A stretch of 64,000 nt of DNA from NCBI GenBank assembly GCA_003313425.1, contig NHZP01000011.1, positions 558,001 to 622,000 on the forward strand, read 5' to 3'. The translations under genes and the position numbers were made by a program. Every line of letters starts with the position of its first letter. Within the stretch, counting starts at the first letter, position 1. The notes beneath the pieces were generated by a model. That model was not told the DNA's origin, searched no databases, and saw only the letters and a program-made list of their open reading frames with translations. This document shows, piece by piece, positions 22,840-35,040 of the stretch. Origin of the DNA: Pseudopyrenochaeta lycopersici (taxonomy: Eukaryota > Ascomycota > Dothideomycetes > Pleosporales > Pseudopyrenochaetaceae).

Positions 22840-23844
22840 TTACAAAAAGGCGAGGAGGCCGAAAAGTCCAGCGGCGAAGGCCCCAAAGTTGGTGGTGCCA
22901 GTTGCGGCGGCTCCGGTGAAGTCGGGAATAGCTGGGCTGCTGACACTGGGGCGGGTCACATTGCCGGTAGCAACAGGCACCTGGGGCTGGCCATCGCTAA
23001 TCTGAGAAACAACAGGTGGGGCAGGTGCTGGAGCGGAAGCTGGGGCGGATGCTTGCGGCTGACCGTCAGAGATCTGGGAAACGACAGGTGGTGCAGGAGC
23101 AGATGCTTGCGGCTGGCCGTCGGAGATTTGAGAAACGACGGGAGCAGCAGGGGCAGATGCTTGAGGTTGTCCATCAGATATCTGGGTGACAACAGGTGGG
23201 CTCGCGGGGCGGGACGCTTGCGGCTGGCCGTCGCTGATCTGGGAAACAACGGGTCCGGCAGAGGAGGCTTGTGGTTGACCATCGGAAATCTGAGAGACGA
23301 CAGGAGCCCCGGCGGAGGTAGCCTGGGGTTGGCCATCAGAGATCTGAGTGACACCACCGCCGCTGCCTTGGTTCACCGCTTGAATGTGGATAGGAATACA
23401 CTGAGCACCAGTCGACTGGCTGTACAGGTTGTAGAAGTCACCGGACAAGCACTGGTAGAAAACAGTGGTACTACCGAGGGCGAGGGATTGGTTGCTGCAA
23501 AGGGAGAAACCAGAAGTCTCACGAGCGTCGGCCTGAACGGGCGCGTCGAATTGGAACCTGACACAAATTAGGATCGACTCTCAAACTTGTCATGATAAAG
23601 CATACTGGTAGTTGCTGGCAATGTATCCCTGACGACCAGCTTGATCCTTCAGAATACCATCACTGATAGTCATAGTGAGAGCACCAGCGAGCTGGCGCTT
23701 CTCAACGTCACGCTTGGCAGACGAAGAAGTGACATTGACTGTGGTAATTTGGAAAGTGCCCGAAGTGGAGGGTGAGCAGCCAGCGGGAGCACTAGATTGA
23801 GCCATGGCGGCGGCCGCGAGGCCGAGGACAACGAAGGACTTCAT
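22840..23844 (-). CDS. PIR-repeat cell-wall protein
   Basis: Exons 23844-23606 and 23557-22840 give 318 residues. Features in order: a signal peptide (SFVVLGLAAAAMAQ), a KR dibasic Kex2-like site near residue 50, a conserved N-domain with cysteines (ALGSTTVFYQCLSG), seven copies of QISDGQPQ separated by Ser/Ala/Pro linkers, and a hydrophobic C-terminus (FGAFAAGLFGLLAFL). In PIR proteins the glutamine in Q[IV]xDGQ is used for an alkali-labile ester link to beta-1,3-glucan. The C-terminal hydrophobic tail resembles a GPI signal, which classical yeast PIR proteins lack. The 48-bp intron joins SNYQ to FQFDA. Confidence 0.85.
22950..23350 (-). repeat. Seven QISDGQPQ (PIR) coding repeats
   Basis: Seven eight-residue units occur with irregular linkers of about 6-18 residues (Ser/Ala/Pro/Val). 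Synonymous differences between copies suggest they are not very recent duplicates. The seventh is followed by VPVATGN. Copy number in such arrays often varies between strains. Confidence 0.85.
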
Positions 23845-26057
23845 TTTCGGAAGATGATCGATGTGATATTACGGATATGAGGGTTAATGGAGAGCGATAA
23901 TGTAACGAAGGAGTAGACTGATGAACGAGGTATCAATCTATTCAAATAACAATTGAGCCAACGTTGACAGGTAACCACGACAACGACAGTGCGAGACAGA
24001 AGCAATTCGGATGGGGCAGGTAAGACAGCTAAATAACCACGCATCACCCGCACTGGTAAGTAGTTCGTCAACATACCTCATCGAGCATGTCACGGCTGAT
24101 CGGACAACCAAAGCATAGTGCTCGAGCCAAGGCATCTGATCGACTCCACGCGTCAATGCAAATCCGCAACCGCCTAGCTCGACGCTTCCGAGCTGCAAAG
24201 CTGAAGGCTGGAAGACATTTCGCTGGAGCGTTCATGTTAACTGGTGGAGTCGTTTGTATATCATTGGATAGACAATTCATCCGACCCCTCTTTCGTCCCC
24301 ACCAGCTCTTGGAATGCACATGCAAGACTCCGCTCCCACGTCTTGACTACACCTTAGCTTTTCTCAGCCACCTCTTTGCCGCAACGACACACTTACGTTT
24401 GCACACAAGCTCACGAGACATGGCAATTGTGAAACCTAATTGCCAGCCCGCTGGCCAATTCTCTGGTATCGTAGCATCATCAACCACTGTAGTTCGGTGT
24501 CTAGAGATCAGCACTGCAGCAAATCGCTTCGCTTCGCTTCGTCTTTACTGGTCCGCGGCACACAGTATCTTAGAGATGAACCGAAGTATCGGCGACGGGC
24601 TAAAGACTATCATTCCCCGGTAATTCCTAGCGTTCCAGTAGGGCAGTTTCGACACCCTTTTTGTGGGTGCATCTGGGTGCGACGCGCAACTCTGGGAAGT
24701 GTCTTCGCTACTTAGCCAGGTCTCATTCGCTGGAATGGTGGCTGATCTGCAGGTGTTCGATGGTGAGGAAGTAGCTCCTCCATGGGTTTATTGGATGACG
24801 AAAGACGGAAAAGATGGGGGATTAAGCGTTGAGGCGTGAAGTGCTAGAGTGATGTCAAGACTTGCGTCCCAATTAGGCGATGAGCTTACAAGCGCTAACG
24901 CGCGATTTGTGGGGTAAAATGTGGCTTTCGCTCTTCCAAAGTGTTCAGCCGCTCCTCTATCGTCCGTAGAGGAACCGTTTGTTGGGACGCTTAGGGCGCC
25001 CTGGAAGTGTATGGCTCGCGGTTGCTATCGATACCGCGCCGCTCGATGCTGCACGTCTGGAACCCTTCAGTCTTGCTTCACACCATTACGGCCCGCCTGG
25101 ATTGTTGGGTAAGACTGCAGTCATCCTTTGTGATACAGACAGAAGTCGATATTCGAAACACCAAAGAATGCTTGGCTGCGTTGCACAGAGCGTGAGGATT
25201 AAATATGGAGATATGACGTCACACAATCTCACTGTTTGCGTATATCCCGCATATGTTCTTGGGGCCTAAACAGTAGCTTCTGATAACTAGTAATCGTCGA
25301 TGCCCATTACCTCACGTATTCTCATGTGAAGAATGGTTCGCTTTCATACTCAGAACTGTTGTGGGGACGAAGATGAATTTCTCCAGTCTCAGCCAATCTT
25401 TTCTGCAAGCATGCAGGAACTCATCTCGGCTTCTTCGTAGGGAGTTCCACCGAACCGAGGAGTTTGTACTGAAGACTCGAGCTCGGCTATCACGATCCCT
25501 TGATGGACCCTCGCAGATTCGAATATATGACGCGCAACCAATTATTCGGTTACTGGTACTGCAGGGGTAGACGGAATAGACGGGATTTTCAGAACCACGG
25601 TAGCGAACAACGGAGCCGCACTTTTAGTCTTTTTTACCGATCGTGCTTGAGAGCACACTGCTTTGGTTGAGAGTGACTTAGCCTCATGCTTTCTCTGACT
25701 AGTATTGTAACCACTTTGAAGGTCATTAGCTGTGTGGAGGAGAGCACATGCATATCAAGACCCACTGAGACCAATATTGTGCGGTGAAATGACGTCCAAA
25801 CACACTTGCTGACTGATTCAAAGTGCAGAGTTCTGAAAGACTTCGCTGTAAGTATTCTATGAGATGGACCACAGATGAGGCGTGCAATTAGGGCGGAAGT
25901 ATATCACAAATTCGGAAGTTCCAACCGAAAAGATTGTTGGTAAACGACTACTTTATTATAATGTCTAGTGTACTAAATTCAATAGATGGGCGTCAATTTG
26001 GTATCATGATATCTTATTCGTGGACCTTCTCTTCCTCGTCTGTATCCTTGTTCCTTT
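23845..26057. other. Long intergenic region, 2.2 kb
   Basis: It includes the PIR gene promoter. A 178-codon plus frame at 24087-24623 has no domain and a biased Arg/Ser/Leu composition typical of chance frames. A short GCTTC tandem repeat occurs near 24525-24542. No gene is called. Confidence 0.4.
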
Positions 26058-26321
26058 CTATTTTCCCTCACCAGCTCGCTTGACACCACTGGCAACATCG
26101 TTCGCGCCCTTCTCAACGCTCGTGGACACGTCTGAAATGCCCCTGGCTACAGGGCGTCCTGCACTGCCGGTCGCACCTTCTAGTGTCTCGCCAACACCTC
26201 GTCCAAGGGCTCCAACAACGCCACCAACAGTGTTCGTGACTCCGCCAACAGTGTTGCCGAGTGTCGATGTGACGAACTTGACGCCTGAGGTGACGCCGGA
26301 TTCTTGCTGTCCGATAGGCAT
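26058..26321 (-). CDS. Small glycine-rich LEA-like protein
   Basis: A single-exon frame of 87 residues. It consists of Gly/Val/Thr-rich amphipathic repeats (NTVGGVTNTVGG, LGRGVGETLEG, DVSTSVEKGANDVASG), resembling glycine-zipper or LEA/stress-type small proteins seen in filamentous fungi. There is no signal peptide, cysteine or clear membrane segment. A stress-related role is only suggested by composition. The regular repeat pattern makes chance origin unlikely. Confidence 0.6.
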   Translation of the reverse strand: MPIGQQESGVTSGVKFVTSTLGNTVGGVTNTVGGVVGALGRGVGETLEGATGSAGRPVARGISDVSTSVEKGANDVASGVKRAGEGK

Positions 26322-27503
26322 GGTGGTGGTTCGGTTTTCGGGTGAAAGTTTGTATGATTGTTTGGTTCAGATCGGGTAATAAAAATATGCCGGCGAAGTT
26401 GAAGTTTGTTTAGTCTGATGGCGCGGAATATAATACAGTGGGTATGGTATAATAACTCCGGTCAAGTTGGGCTGGATTTTGTGGATTTATGGTATGATGA
26501 TAGGCTTGACGTCATGGGGCAGTGAACCTCGACCGCGTGGTCTTCGAGACCAAATCTTGGAATCTGCAAACATCAACCTCCAGGCTTACATCCTGGCTAT
26601 AATCAACATTCGGACCGTTGTTCAAGACTGGATGCGCTGCCCTCGACTGATTGGTAGCCTGGCATCGATCTCAACCTTTGGTGGCGTTGCCTGTGGGAGG
26701 TGCGTCGGGTACGCACGTATGTGACGCATGAAGCAAGGCGATCTGATCTAGAAGATCGATATGATCTTCAAGTCCCTGGTTCTCAATGTGAGTTTGCCTA
26801 TACATGTGCTCGAATGTTCTTCTTCCCTGTCACATCTTGGTTCACGACACACGGTGCTTTTCTTTCAGTCATGAAGAAGTTCACCACCCTTTTTTATTTC
26901 TCCATATATATACTTCCAACCTGTCGCTAGTTTAAAATGCCGCGAATTTATCGCTGTAGCCTCTCGGTTTTCATTTCCGACTGTTCGCAACATTTTGTCA
27001 CCGAGGGGGATCGGTGGTCGGAGCATTGGAGGACCTGGCGCCGGCTGCCTAAAGCCACTGAGCTGATAATTGCGCCCGCCTGATTGGTCAATGCCAGAAC
27101 CTAGTCCATGGTCGGACAAAGGTGCACTCCAACCCGCAGCTTCGTACCTTTTCTTGCGGCCGAAACTCTTCGCAAGCGGGGTTCTGTTGTTCCAGCTGAA
27201 AGCCGCAATGTCTGATGCCACGACATACAAAGAGAGGTCGTATCTCGTGTGAAAACGTGCACCTTAGACTGCTCTTTGATTAACCCCTTCGCCTTGCGCT
27301 GAGCCCCCAACGTGCCATTCGGTGGACGTTGATACTGTTCACATCAGCAGATCATCACCCCATCGACGTGCAAAACGAGCATTGCGAAGCCTGACCCGCA
27401 ATCCATCTTGTAATTTTCGCGCAAGCGATCGAAACAACGAGCACATCTATAGCTATTTTCAACTCTGTCGACCATTCAATCTGTATATCTCTGTACAACC
27501 AAA
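26322..27503. other. Intergenic region, 1.2 kb
   Basis: It holds the divergent promoters of the small glycine-rich gene and the DUF1757-like gene. A 121-codon minus frame at 26865-27230 lacks motifs and is not called. Confidence 0.4.
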
Positions 27504-28013
27504 ATGGCGTCGCTGTATCCGCATACCCCCTACGCCGAAGACCAGCCCAACGCGCACTCAATCCTCTACCTGCATGTAATGCGCGCTTCAGCAATGTCAT
27601 TCACCTTTCTCTCGCTCTTTCAACTCCCAATCTCCCTCATCCGCGCCAGACGAAGTCCTACACCAATTCCCATGTCAACCCTATTCGCCGGAACACTCAA
27701 ATTTTCTGGTCGGAGTCTCGTCTTAGGGACCGTAGCTGGTGCTGCCATGGTATGGGGCCGCATGCGGGGGAAGGAGGATATCGAGTGGAAAGACAGAGCA
27801 TGGAGGATCCTGGAGAACCAAGGCGAAGTAAATACGGACTGGGCGGCGTTGGGCGGAGCAGGCGTGGGCGCTGTGGCGGGCTTAGTGGCTGCAAGAAGAG
27901 GAGCGATACCTGCAAGCGCTGGGAATGCGGTACTAGGAGGCGCAGGTCTAGGCATGGCAATCGGCGTTCCGTTTATGGTCGGAACGTTTGCGACAGGGAG
28001 GAAACCGTCTTAG
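27504..28013 (+). CDS. DUF1757-like membrane protein
   Basis: A single-exon gene of 169 residues. Hydrophobic segments lie near residues 28-46 (SAMSFTFLSLFQLPISLI), 58-85 (TLVAGTL-like then VLGTVAGAAMVWG), and in a Gly/Ala-rich C-terminal half (GGAGVGAVAGLVAARRG, LGGAGLGMAIGVPFMVG). The overall pattern resembles a conserved fungal family of unknown function (DUF1757), possibly mitochondrial. The assignment is from memory of the family pattern and is moderate. The ATG is followed by SLYPHTPYAEDQPNAHS, a typical start for this family. Confidence 0.65.
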   Translation: MASLYPHTPYAEDQPNAHSILYLHVMRASAMSFTFLSLFQLPISLIRARRSPTPIPMSTLFAGTLKFSGRSLVLGTVAGAAMVWGRMRGKEDIEWKDRAWRILENQGEVNTDWAALGGAGVGAVAGLVAARRGAIPASAGNAVLGGAGLGMAIGVPFMVGTFATGRKPS

Positions 28014-28260
28014 CGGGAATCAAATTAAGAGCAGCTGAAGCATCTTTATGCCATTTCGCATTGGTTTAAATTGTTACAGCTTGCAAGCGCCCTCGTCCTC
28101 AGCATCTCCCAGCGAGTGCGATCTAAACTCGGCCTCCAAGTCCACAATCCTGGTTGGCTTTGAAAGGCCCCAAAACCAATATCGCTCTAAAATCAAGAGG
28201 AAGAGCCTACCGTAAATATATCAAATGTGGACTGTCGGTGCATCCGACTCCGTTGTACTC

Positions 28261-29115
28261 TCAAATCACCTCCATTATCCAGTCCTCGACCGTGTTGCCA
28301 ATGCTGTGGTTGAATGACATGCAGAAAAAGCCGATATGTAAAATCCTAGACACGCAGAGTCAATCAGCGTGTACTTTTGCCAAGCAGTGGCCATCAACAT
28401 CTGACTTACATAGTCCACAACTGCAGCGCAAAAGTATGAACAATCATCTTTTCCACCCGAACCACACACGTCTCGACAGGGCAATTCTTCTGCCTCGTAG
28501 TCTGATCGGCGTGGAGGAAGGCTTCATTGCCAAGGATGTCGCACATACTCCAGATTACAATAGCGATGGCTAGAGCTTCTGCACCGGCAAGCCAGACTGA
28601 AGGGAGTCGTGGAAAAAGACCATCTCGTTTGCATAGCCTGATGCCCTCAGGATGAGGTATATCCGACTCTCTCGGTTGAGATACTTCGCACTGACGTTTC
28701 CGTTTGAAGGAGGGTATAGGCGTGTTGGTGAGTGCGAAGGCCTCCCATAAGCAGAGTATGAGCGTATATCCAAGCTGGATGGTTTTAGCAAGGCAACAAA
28801 GTATGAGAGACGCATTCTGTGTACCAAAAATTGCAGCCGTGCGAACTGAGCTTTTTCGCTTGTGAGGCAGAAGATAACGAGGAATAAGGCCGCAAGGTGA
28901 AGACTGAAGCATAGTACCCGAAAGATCAGCTGCAAGACCGCCTCGAGGTCCGGCCATCGAGCGCGCACACCGTTAGTCTTCCTGCATGGACGGTGCCTGG
29001 TGTTTTCCTTGAAAGAGATAAATGGAGCTGCGCGGCTGCACGTAGTCGTAACCGTTCCCAGCGGCGCCCAGTTATTGTTGTCATTCACTGTCACACTTTT
29101 TGACCAGTGATCCAT
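28261..29115 (-). CDS. Four-TM membrane protein, three exons, unknown function
   Basis: The gene must be assembled from two reading frames plus a third exon: 29115-28825, 28774-28410 and 28345-28261, giving 246 residues. The first intron is exactly 50 bp (GTACAC, GCTAAAAC branch, CCAG). The second has a GTAAGT donor and CTAG acceptor. Predicted hydrophobic spans are LIFRVLCFSLHLAALFLVIF, LGYTLILCLWEAFAL, WLAGAEALAIAIVIW and MILHIGFFCMSF. A basic loop (SFKRKRQ) lies between spans 2 and 3. No family was recognised. Two phase-consistent introns and regular membrane spans argue against a chance frame. Confidence 0.55.
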
Positions 29116-31344
29116 CTCTTGAGATGAGTGTGCAATGGTTGAGGCGTAGACAAAGAGGACAGGCCTTAAGAATAGGGAACAGAGCCCAAAAGGAGGGTCA
29201 TAACAGGTGAAAGAAGTGTGTCGAGCTTTGATCGATTCGCGCAGTATTGGATAATACTGATGGTATCATTGGGCATGGGCCATTGTGAGCAAACGCTCAG
29301 AGCATTTTGCTTCTCAAGCCTTTCACCCCAACTTTGCTCCATTTGAGATTCAATCTTCCTATAATGCTAGCTTACGGTCTCACACCACTAACAGAGAGTT
29401 ATTATCACTAGCGAAGCATGTCAGTCTTTGGGCACGAAAGACCATGTCGAAGTGTACCAATGGCAAACTCGATAGCGTATCGCAACAGTATATATTTTCA
29501 AGGTCGCTCAACAAGATATGATTCTGTATTTGAGTAAGGCTCTTACGATTCTTCTAGCAAGCATAGAGCTCGAATCCGATATGATACATATGATAAGTAA
29601 TTTGCGCATAAGCTAAACAAAGAATAGAAGTTGAAATTTTGTAATGTCATTTTGGCAATCTTCCTTTCTACAGCTGCAGGATTCGATTGGATGATCATCA
29701 AGGATCAATTTCAAAGCTTGGATGTACAAGAAAATCTTGAGTATGAGAAGGGATCATGCTGTGGAGAAGCAAGCTCCTAAGATCCACGTGGCCCCAGCCA
29801 TCTCATTCCGTGCGCAAAAGATCTGAGGCACTGGAGATCTCTCTGCCTTCACGCTGATCATCTCAACGCCCGAATCATCTCTTGAAAGTCGCATTGCATG
29901 CTCGTACAAGTAGCCAATATTGCGCATAATTTCAGCTTGCTTTCAACCGACGTTATTTCCGGCCAGGAGCATCGTGTCACGATGGCCGCGAAATCTCCGA
30001 GTCAGACGCTTCACAACGAGTAAGTACCAGGCTTGGGCAGGCCCTAAGGTCAGAGAAGCGTCAAAAATAAATCAGGATAGAAGGCAATATAATAAAGTAC
30101 CGAGGTGCTTCTAGAAAGGAATTATGCCCGCGCACAGTTAGAATGTCCCGCGTGGCTGCAGGTTCAATATACAAATGTATACATTGTCGGCAGTTTCGTC
30201 ATGTGCGGTTGGTCCTACATCTACGGTTGCAAGGGAGGTAAATGAAGGTATATGATAACCTCAAACCGGCCGTGGCTTGCTATGGCCACCGCGACTGGAG
30301 CCCTCTGAAACGAACAGCATCCGCATGTCGTTCTCCAACCCGATCCTCCAGGCACTGAAAGGGTATCCTGCCCAGTGATGGTTCTGTTCTCGAAACGTTT
30401 GGAGTGTGGGTCTCGACACCCGTGGGACCAGACCTGCACTCCTGGAATCTCCACGCAGTCTCGAAACGTTACCCGGCGATGTGCCGCAGATCTTCATGTG
30501 CGAAGACGAATTTTTGTCCTACAGTCAAACCCGTCACTCAGTCTGTTGCTAGTCAATTTTCGCCTTACTGGACCACATGTCCTTCGTTGCTTCATCTTTA
30601 CTATACGAGTTGCACCTCATTGGGCAACAGAGTTTAAGCGGCGGCCCCAGATTCGTCTATAGCAGGGATCGGTTATCACCATGGGCTGACCAGCGACGCT
30701 GTCCAGGCTCCGGGAAAAATAGGTTACACCACGTCTCTCTTACTGGCGTCTGAAAAACAATGCTGGCCAGCCCCCATGCGGCCTTGGGCGAGTTCAGCAC
30801 CCACGCCTGTTTCCCACACCTCAGACAGCCACCAAATGTGGCATGCAAAAGTCAGGACAGGCACTGCCCGGGCTGTTCTCGTCTGATGCGCCGGAAGCAA
30901 CCCCACCGCATCGTGGTGTGGGTCTGGTTTGTATGAGATTTGATGAGGGCGGCCAGAAGGCGCAATAGGAAGGCGTGAGATCAATACTCTCGAACCATGG
31001 CAAACGCGTGGATCCTTCATTACAATGGCGAATACATGATAATTCATGGAATAGTGTGTGATAAAGTGCTGCCATTAAGCAGGTCCACGTGAGTGCAACT
31101 TGCGGAAGATCAGCCCGCGGGGCAAATAAGAGGGTCGTAATGCTTTAATCGGTCCAGTGAGTGTTAATATGCACTGAGTGCAGATTGCGGGGATGCCTGG
31201 AAGGCCGGCTGTCCGTGCCTGGGCACAGTGGACAAGGGTAGCTGCACTATACCTTGCCCAGTTTTATATGAGAATGCCCGCCCAGAAGCACTGCGCGATG
31301 TGGGTTTCGCGACATCTTCAGAAACCTGACCGCAGGTCGTCGAA
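29116..31344. other. Long intergenic region, 2.2 kb
   Basis: It lies between the divergent four-TM gene and the rhodopsin-fold gene. Open frames here are short and without motifs. A 12-bp direct repeat (TCTCGAAACGTT) occurs at 30388 and 30459. No RNA gene was recognised. Confidence 0.4.
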
Positions 31345-32895
31345 ATGCCTACCTATCCTCTCCAACTCACCTGCCTGGGGGTCATATACGGCACTCCCCT
31401 ACTGGCATCCATCTTCGTCATTTTGAGAATATACACACGGCGGAAGCTGAATTTAAGGCTGAGCTGGGGTAAGTGCTTCGCAACTGCTTGCGCGCTTGAA
31501 GCTGACGGATGATTGCAGATGACTGGTTGATCATATTTCCGTTGCTCTTGTCAATAGCCCTCATCGGGCCCTCACACAGACGTCAGTATTAAGATCAGTC
31601 TTTATATGCGTCAGTCACTGAACCACTACAGATGTCAAAATGTGGCATGTCGGCGTACATATCTGGCAGGTGCCACCAGATGAGATAGAACCAGACTACG
31701 ACGAATACTATGCCGTGGTTATGGCCTTCAACCTCCTCAACATCCCGATATTACCGTTGGTAAAAGCATCAATCATCCTGCTTCTCCTTAGAGCTGGTTC
31801 AGTCATCACATGGCTCAAGAGAGTCCTATACGCCATCCTGGTCTTCACCATCGGAAGCGCATTGATTCCGTGGTTCCTCTACATTTTCATTTGTCCCCCT
31901 CTCACCGGAAATACCTGGAAACCAAGAACTTTTGGAGGACTTCACTGCATGGGCCGCCACAAGATGGGTGAAATGCTGATTTGGGTCACTTGCGCCAACC
32001 TTCTCACCGACGTCCTCATCCTTCCAATTCCATTTATTATTGTCAGGCGAATGATGAGCGCGCGTTTACGGTCGCGCTTGGTTGTGTTGGCCGTATTCAC
32101 CTGCAGTCTAGCGTAAGATCAGGCTGCGCATAAGCGGTTGCAACCATTTACTGACATTTATCCAGGGTCACTGCTATTGGTGCCGCTAAGATTTACCTAT
32201 CGTATCGCGACCGCCTGTACACCCTGTTTAAGCCAGATTGGACATACCCTATTGACTACTGCATCAACCACATTGAAAACAGCGTCGCAATCATTGTAGC
32301 AAACATTCCAATCCTACGTGGACTCGTTACTCGATGGGTCTTCAACTTCAGAACCAAGGCTACGCCCTTGGAGCGGGATTTTCGGGGGAATTGGCAATGG
32401 AATTCATCAGCCTCTTCGGACATCAGCGGAAAGCCCCGAAAGCACCGTGTGGTACAGAAGATTCTCCCCTGTATACAGGACGACTTCTCGAGCAGCCTGG
32501 CCACGCGAACAAGCGGAAACACTCTCACTGAACGAGTTCCCAACTACCCGCCCCGAATCGTTACGGGAGAATACCGCAAAAAAGGTTCCTATTTTCCAAG
32601 ATCACGAAGAAATAGCATGGATCGATACGACGCGGCGGACGCTTGTGAGAAGAGTGACATGTTAGAAACAGTACGAAGTGTCGGAAGCCTGGGCTCTGCG
32701 CCGACGTTGGTAGAGAGCAAAGAGATGGGATGGAAGAGCATGGATTTGGACAGCCCACCGCTGAGTCCAACGAGGAGGTTTTCGAACACGACATTGAGCC
32801 CCATCACGCCGTTGACGCCGTGTAGGCTACGAGGGATTGAAGATGAAGAGGAGGAGGATAACGAGATATACCCATACCCATACCCTAAGTTATGA
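31345..32895 (+). CDS. Fungal rhodopsin-fold integral membrane protein (PTH11-like class)
   Basis: Exons 31345-31468, 31519-31581, 31632-32112 and 32166-32895 give 465 residues. The core carries the pattern of the fungal rhodopsin domain: IFVILRIYTRRKL, DDWLIIFPLLLS, VKMWHVGVHIW, LVKASIILLLLR, FICPPLTGNTW, NLLTDVLILPIPFIIVRRM and NSVAIIVANIPILRGL. Seven TM helices are expected, followed by a cytosolic Ser/Thr-rich tail of about 170 residues ending in an acidic run and YPYPYPKL. There is no CFEM domain. Such proteins are plasma-membrane receptor candidates; ligands are mostly unknown. The second donor, GTCAGT, is weaker but is the only one restoring frame. Confidence 0.85.
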
Positions 32896-35040
32896 TTATC
32901 ATAGCCAATGAACAAATTATGAACACTTCAACAACACCGTTTGCGCAACCGTGAATGCCTCTTTTGCTCTAACAAACAGGGCGTCTTTTCCCCACAAGAT
33001 CGCGCTTCTCGCTTGTCTTCGGTACCTGAAACCATCTTGCAGCCTCGCAGGCGTACCTTCCGCAAACCTCCGCGACGGATTAGACGTCACTGGGGTGGAC
33101 AGCACTCCAATTTTACGCTCATGCCGGCAGTCATACTTCTGGTACCTCTTATTAGCACCAACGTCTTTGCCTAGCCCGCAATGGGCAATCCCCACCCTCT
33201 TCGAGGCTTTCTACCCAACCAATAACCGGGGAATCAGACGCACCATATCGGCGCGTAGGCCCGTGAGTCCGCAGGGGTACGTACCGGCCCCGCCCCTGCA
33301 AGTGAGACGGACCTGGGGAGGGCCGTTGACGATCATGTGCACGAAGCAATTGGAAGCGATGGTCAACGCAGGGGCGACTGGTGTTGATCACGCTGGCCCG
33401 CTTCTGCAACGCATCCGCAAGTGTCGGAGCATTCACCCTGGGCGTGGAAGAACGAAAAGTTTGACTGGTTCCGGTCGGCAGGTCGTTATAGTCTGGATCG
33501 AGATGCACGCCGATTGCTGGAAGAATGACTTGCGTCTACCTGCTATGGACTAGAAGATAATAGTCGGCATCGACTGCGACAAGAATCCATCCTTTAAGGT
33601 TTATGTGCCCTCACTCTAGACAATTCGAGGGTAGGAGAATTTTACCTATGCCTGCAAGGCCCATGAGCCTTGTACGAGGACTGAGTAAGTAGGACCATCC
33701 GTTCCCCGAAGTGACAGGACTTTGTCACGCATTGTGATGGTTCAAGGTGGGAATGTCCCCTTGTCGTGGCCAACGGCGCGAAACCCTTACAGCATCATCG
33801 CTGTCAAAATCGTAAGATTGATCTCGATGTTTGCATCAGAGCAAAGCCTTCCTCACGCCACTCATCACTCAACAAGGTGTGTCGAAAAGTTTGTGTCTAC
33901 TTGCCTTCGATCATGCGCTACTTATGGTTGTTCCGTCTCCGTACCGCAACGGTACCGTAAGCGAGATGGACCTCGACGTCTCCGGAATGTATGTACCCAC
34001 CCAAGTCACACACCACCAGACGACCCCCTACGCCCATCCCATGTAGCACAAACCTTCGTGTGACACCAATGGAGGGGCGAATTCTCGTTCGCCATTTGTC
34101 CGTGCTCAGATGATTTTTCCATGGGACTGGTTACGCTTGCAATTTCTTAGCCCCACGGGTGATATGGATAAAGTGGGTGTGCCAGGCCACTTCCGGTGCC
34201 GACAACCCTCCACCATTGCCTTGACCGATTATAGTTTCATTTGCCTAAATCACTAAAGACTAGTTGTGGAGATACTGGCGTTACTAGCGAAAGCATTCGC
34301 AAGCAGGATTCTTCCTGAAAGGAAGGAGGATGGAGCATCGGTTGAAGCAGGCTTGCAGCGGCGCTTCAGGATGCACAAAGTTTTACTTTGAGGGAGATTG
34401 AGGAACTAAAATGGGTGTTGGTAAAGATATTTTGATAGGTTGCGGGAGCGAGCATCCGAATGGAGATGGCTTGGTAGTTCGTTTCTGAGTTCCTGAGGTT
34501 TTCATGCCTTACCTGTTTCAGGACCAACTTTGCTACATCTCCAGAGGTACCTATGCATCTTCTCCTGCCACCATCACATCGCAGATGTGAGCCAAGCGAG
34601 CGTTGTAAAATTGCTCATCATTCAACTGAATCAAGCCGCAGCATCTCACGCTCCAGCTGTAAATGCCATCAAGGCGACAAGAAAACGCCATTAAACACCC
34701 ATATGTGAAGTCCAATCGTAGTAACATACATTTTTACCTCATCGCGTTGGCGACAAGAGCTTGAGAACAGAAATGTCCAGTCATAAACATCGGGTCTCGC
34801 GCGTCGACGGTAACCCCGGAATTGGATAACTCACGGCGGTAATACTGCGCGACGATCCAAGAAGCGATTCGATGCCGTGTTAATGCAGGTGTGTTATTGG
34901 TAGGGTATCCATGCATAAAATGGGCGGGGCGGCCCTCATCATCTGACGGAACAGCCCAGGCGAACAATGAAGACTGGAAGTGAAAAACGTGGCGATCGTA
35001 AGCGGTCCTGTGGAAATGTCGTACAACGTCGTCACCGACG
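32896..35040. other. Long intergenic region, 2.1 kb
   Basis: It separates the convergent ends of the rhodopsin-fold and GH45-like genes. Frames at 32951-33553 (plus), 33152-33508 (minus), 33722-34063 (plus) and 34734-34967 (minus) were inspected; none has a domain, and none could be joined into a convincing gene. Confidence 0.4.

Noticed and set aside
22950..23350. CRISPR-like or satellite array
   Set aside because: The repeats are in-frame coding units of a PIR protein with variable linkers, in a eukaryotic genome.
24087..24623. 178-codon plus-strand gene
   Set aside because: The composition is Arg/Ser/Leu-rich without structure, and overlapping minus frames are equally open.
26865..27230. 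121-codon minus-strand gene
   Set aside because: It has no recognisable features, lies in a divergent promoter region, and no supporting splice exons were found.
33152..33553. Small secreted protein gene on either strand
   Set aside because: Both strands are open through a GC-rich stretch. No signal peptide or consistent splice model could be built.
34734..34967. 77-codon minus-strand frame
   Set aside because: It reads partly protein-like but has no family, no clear upstream exon and no signal; evidence is too weak.
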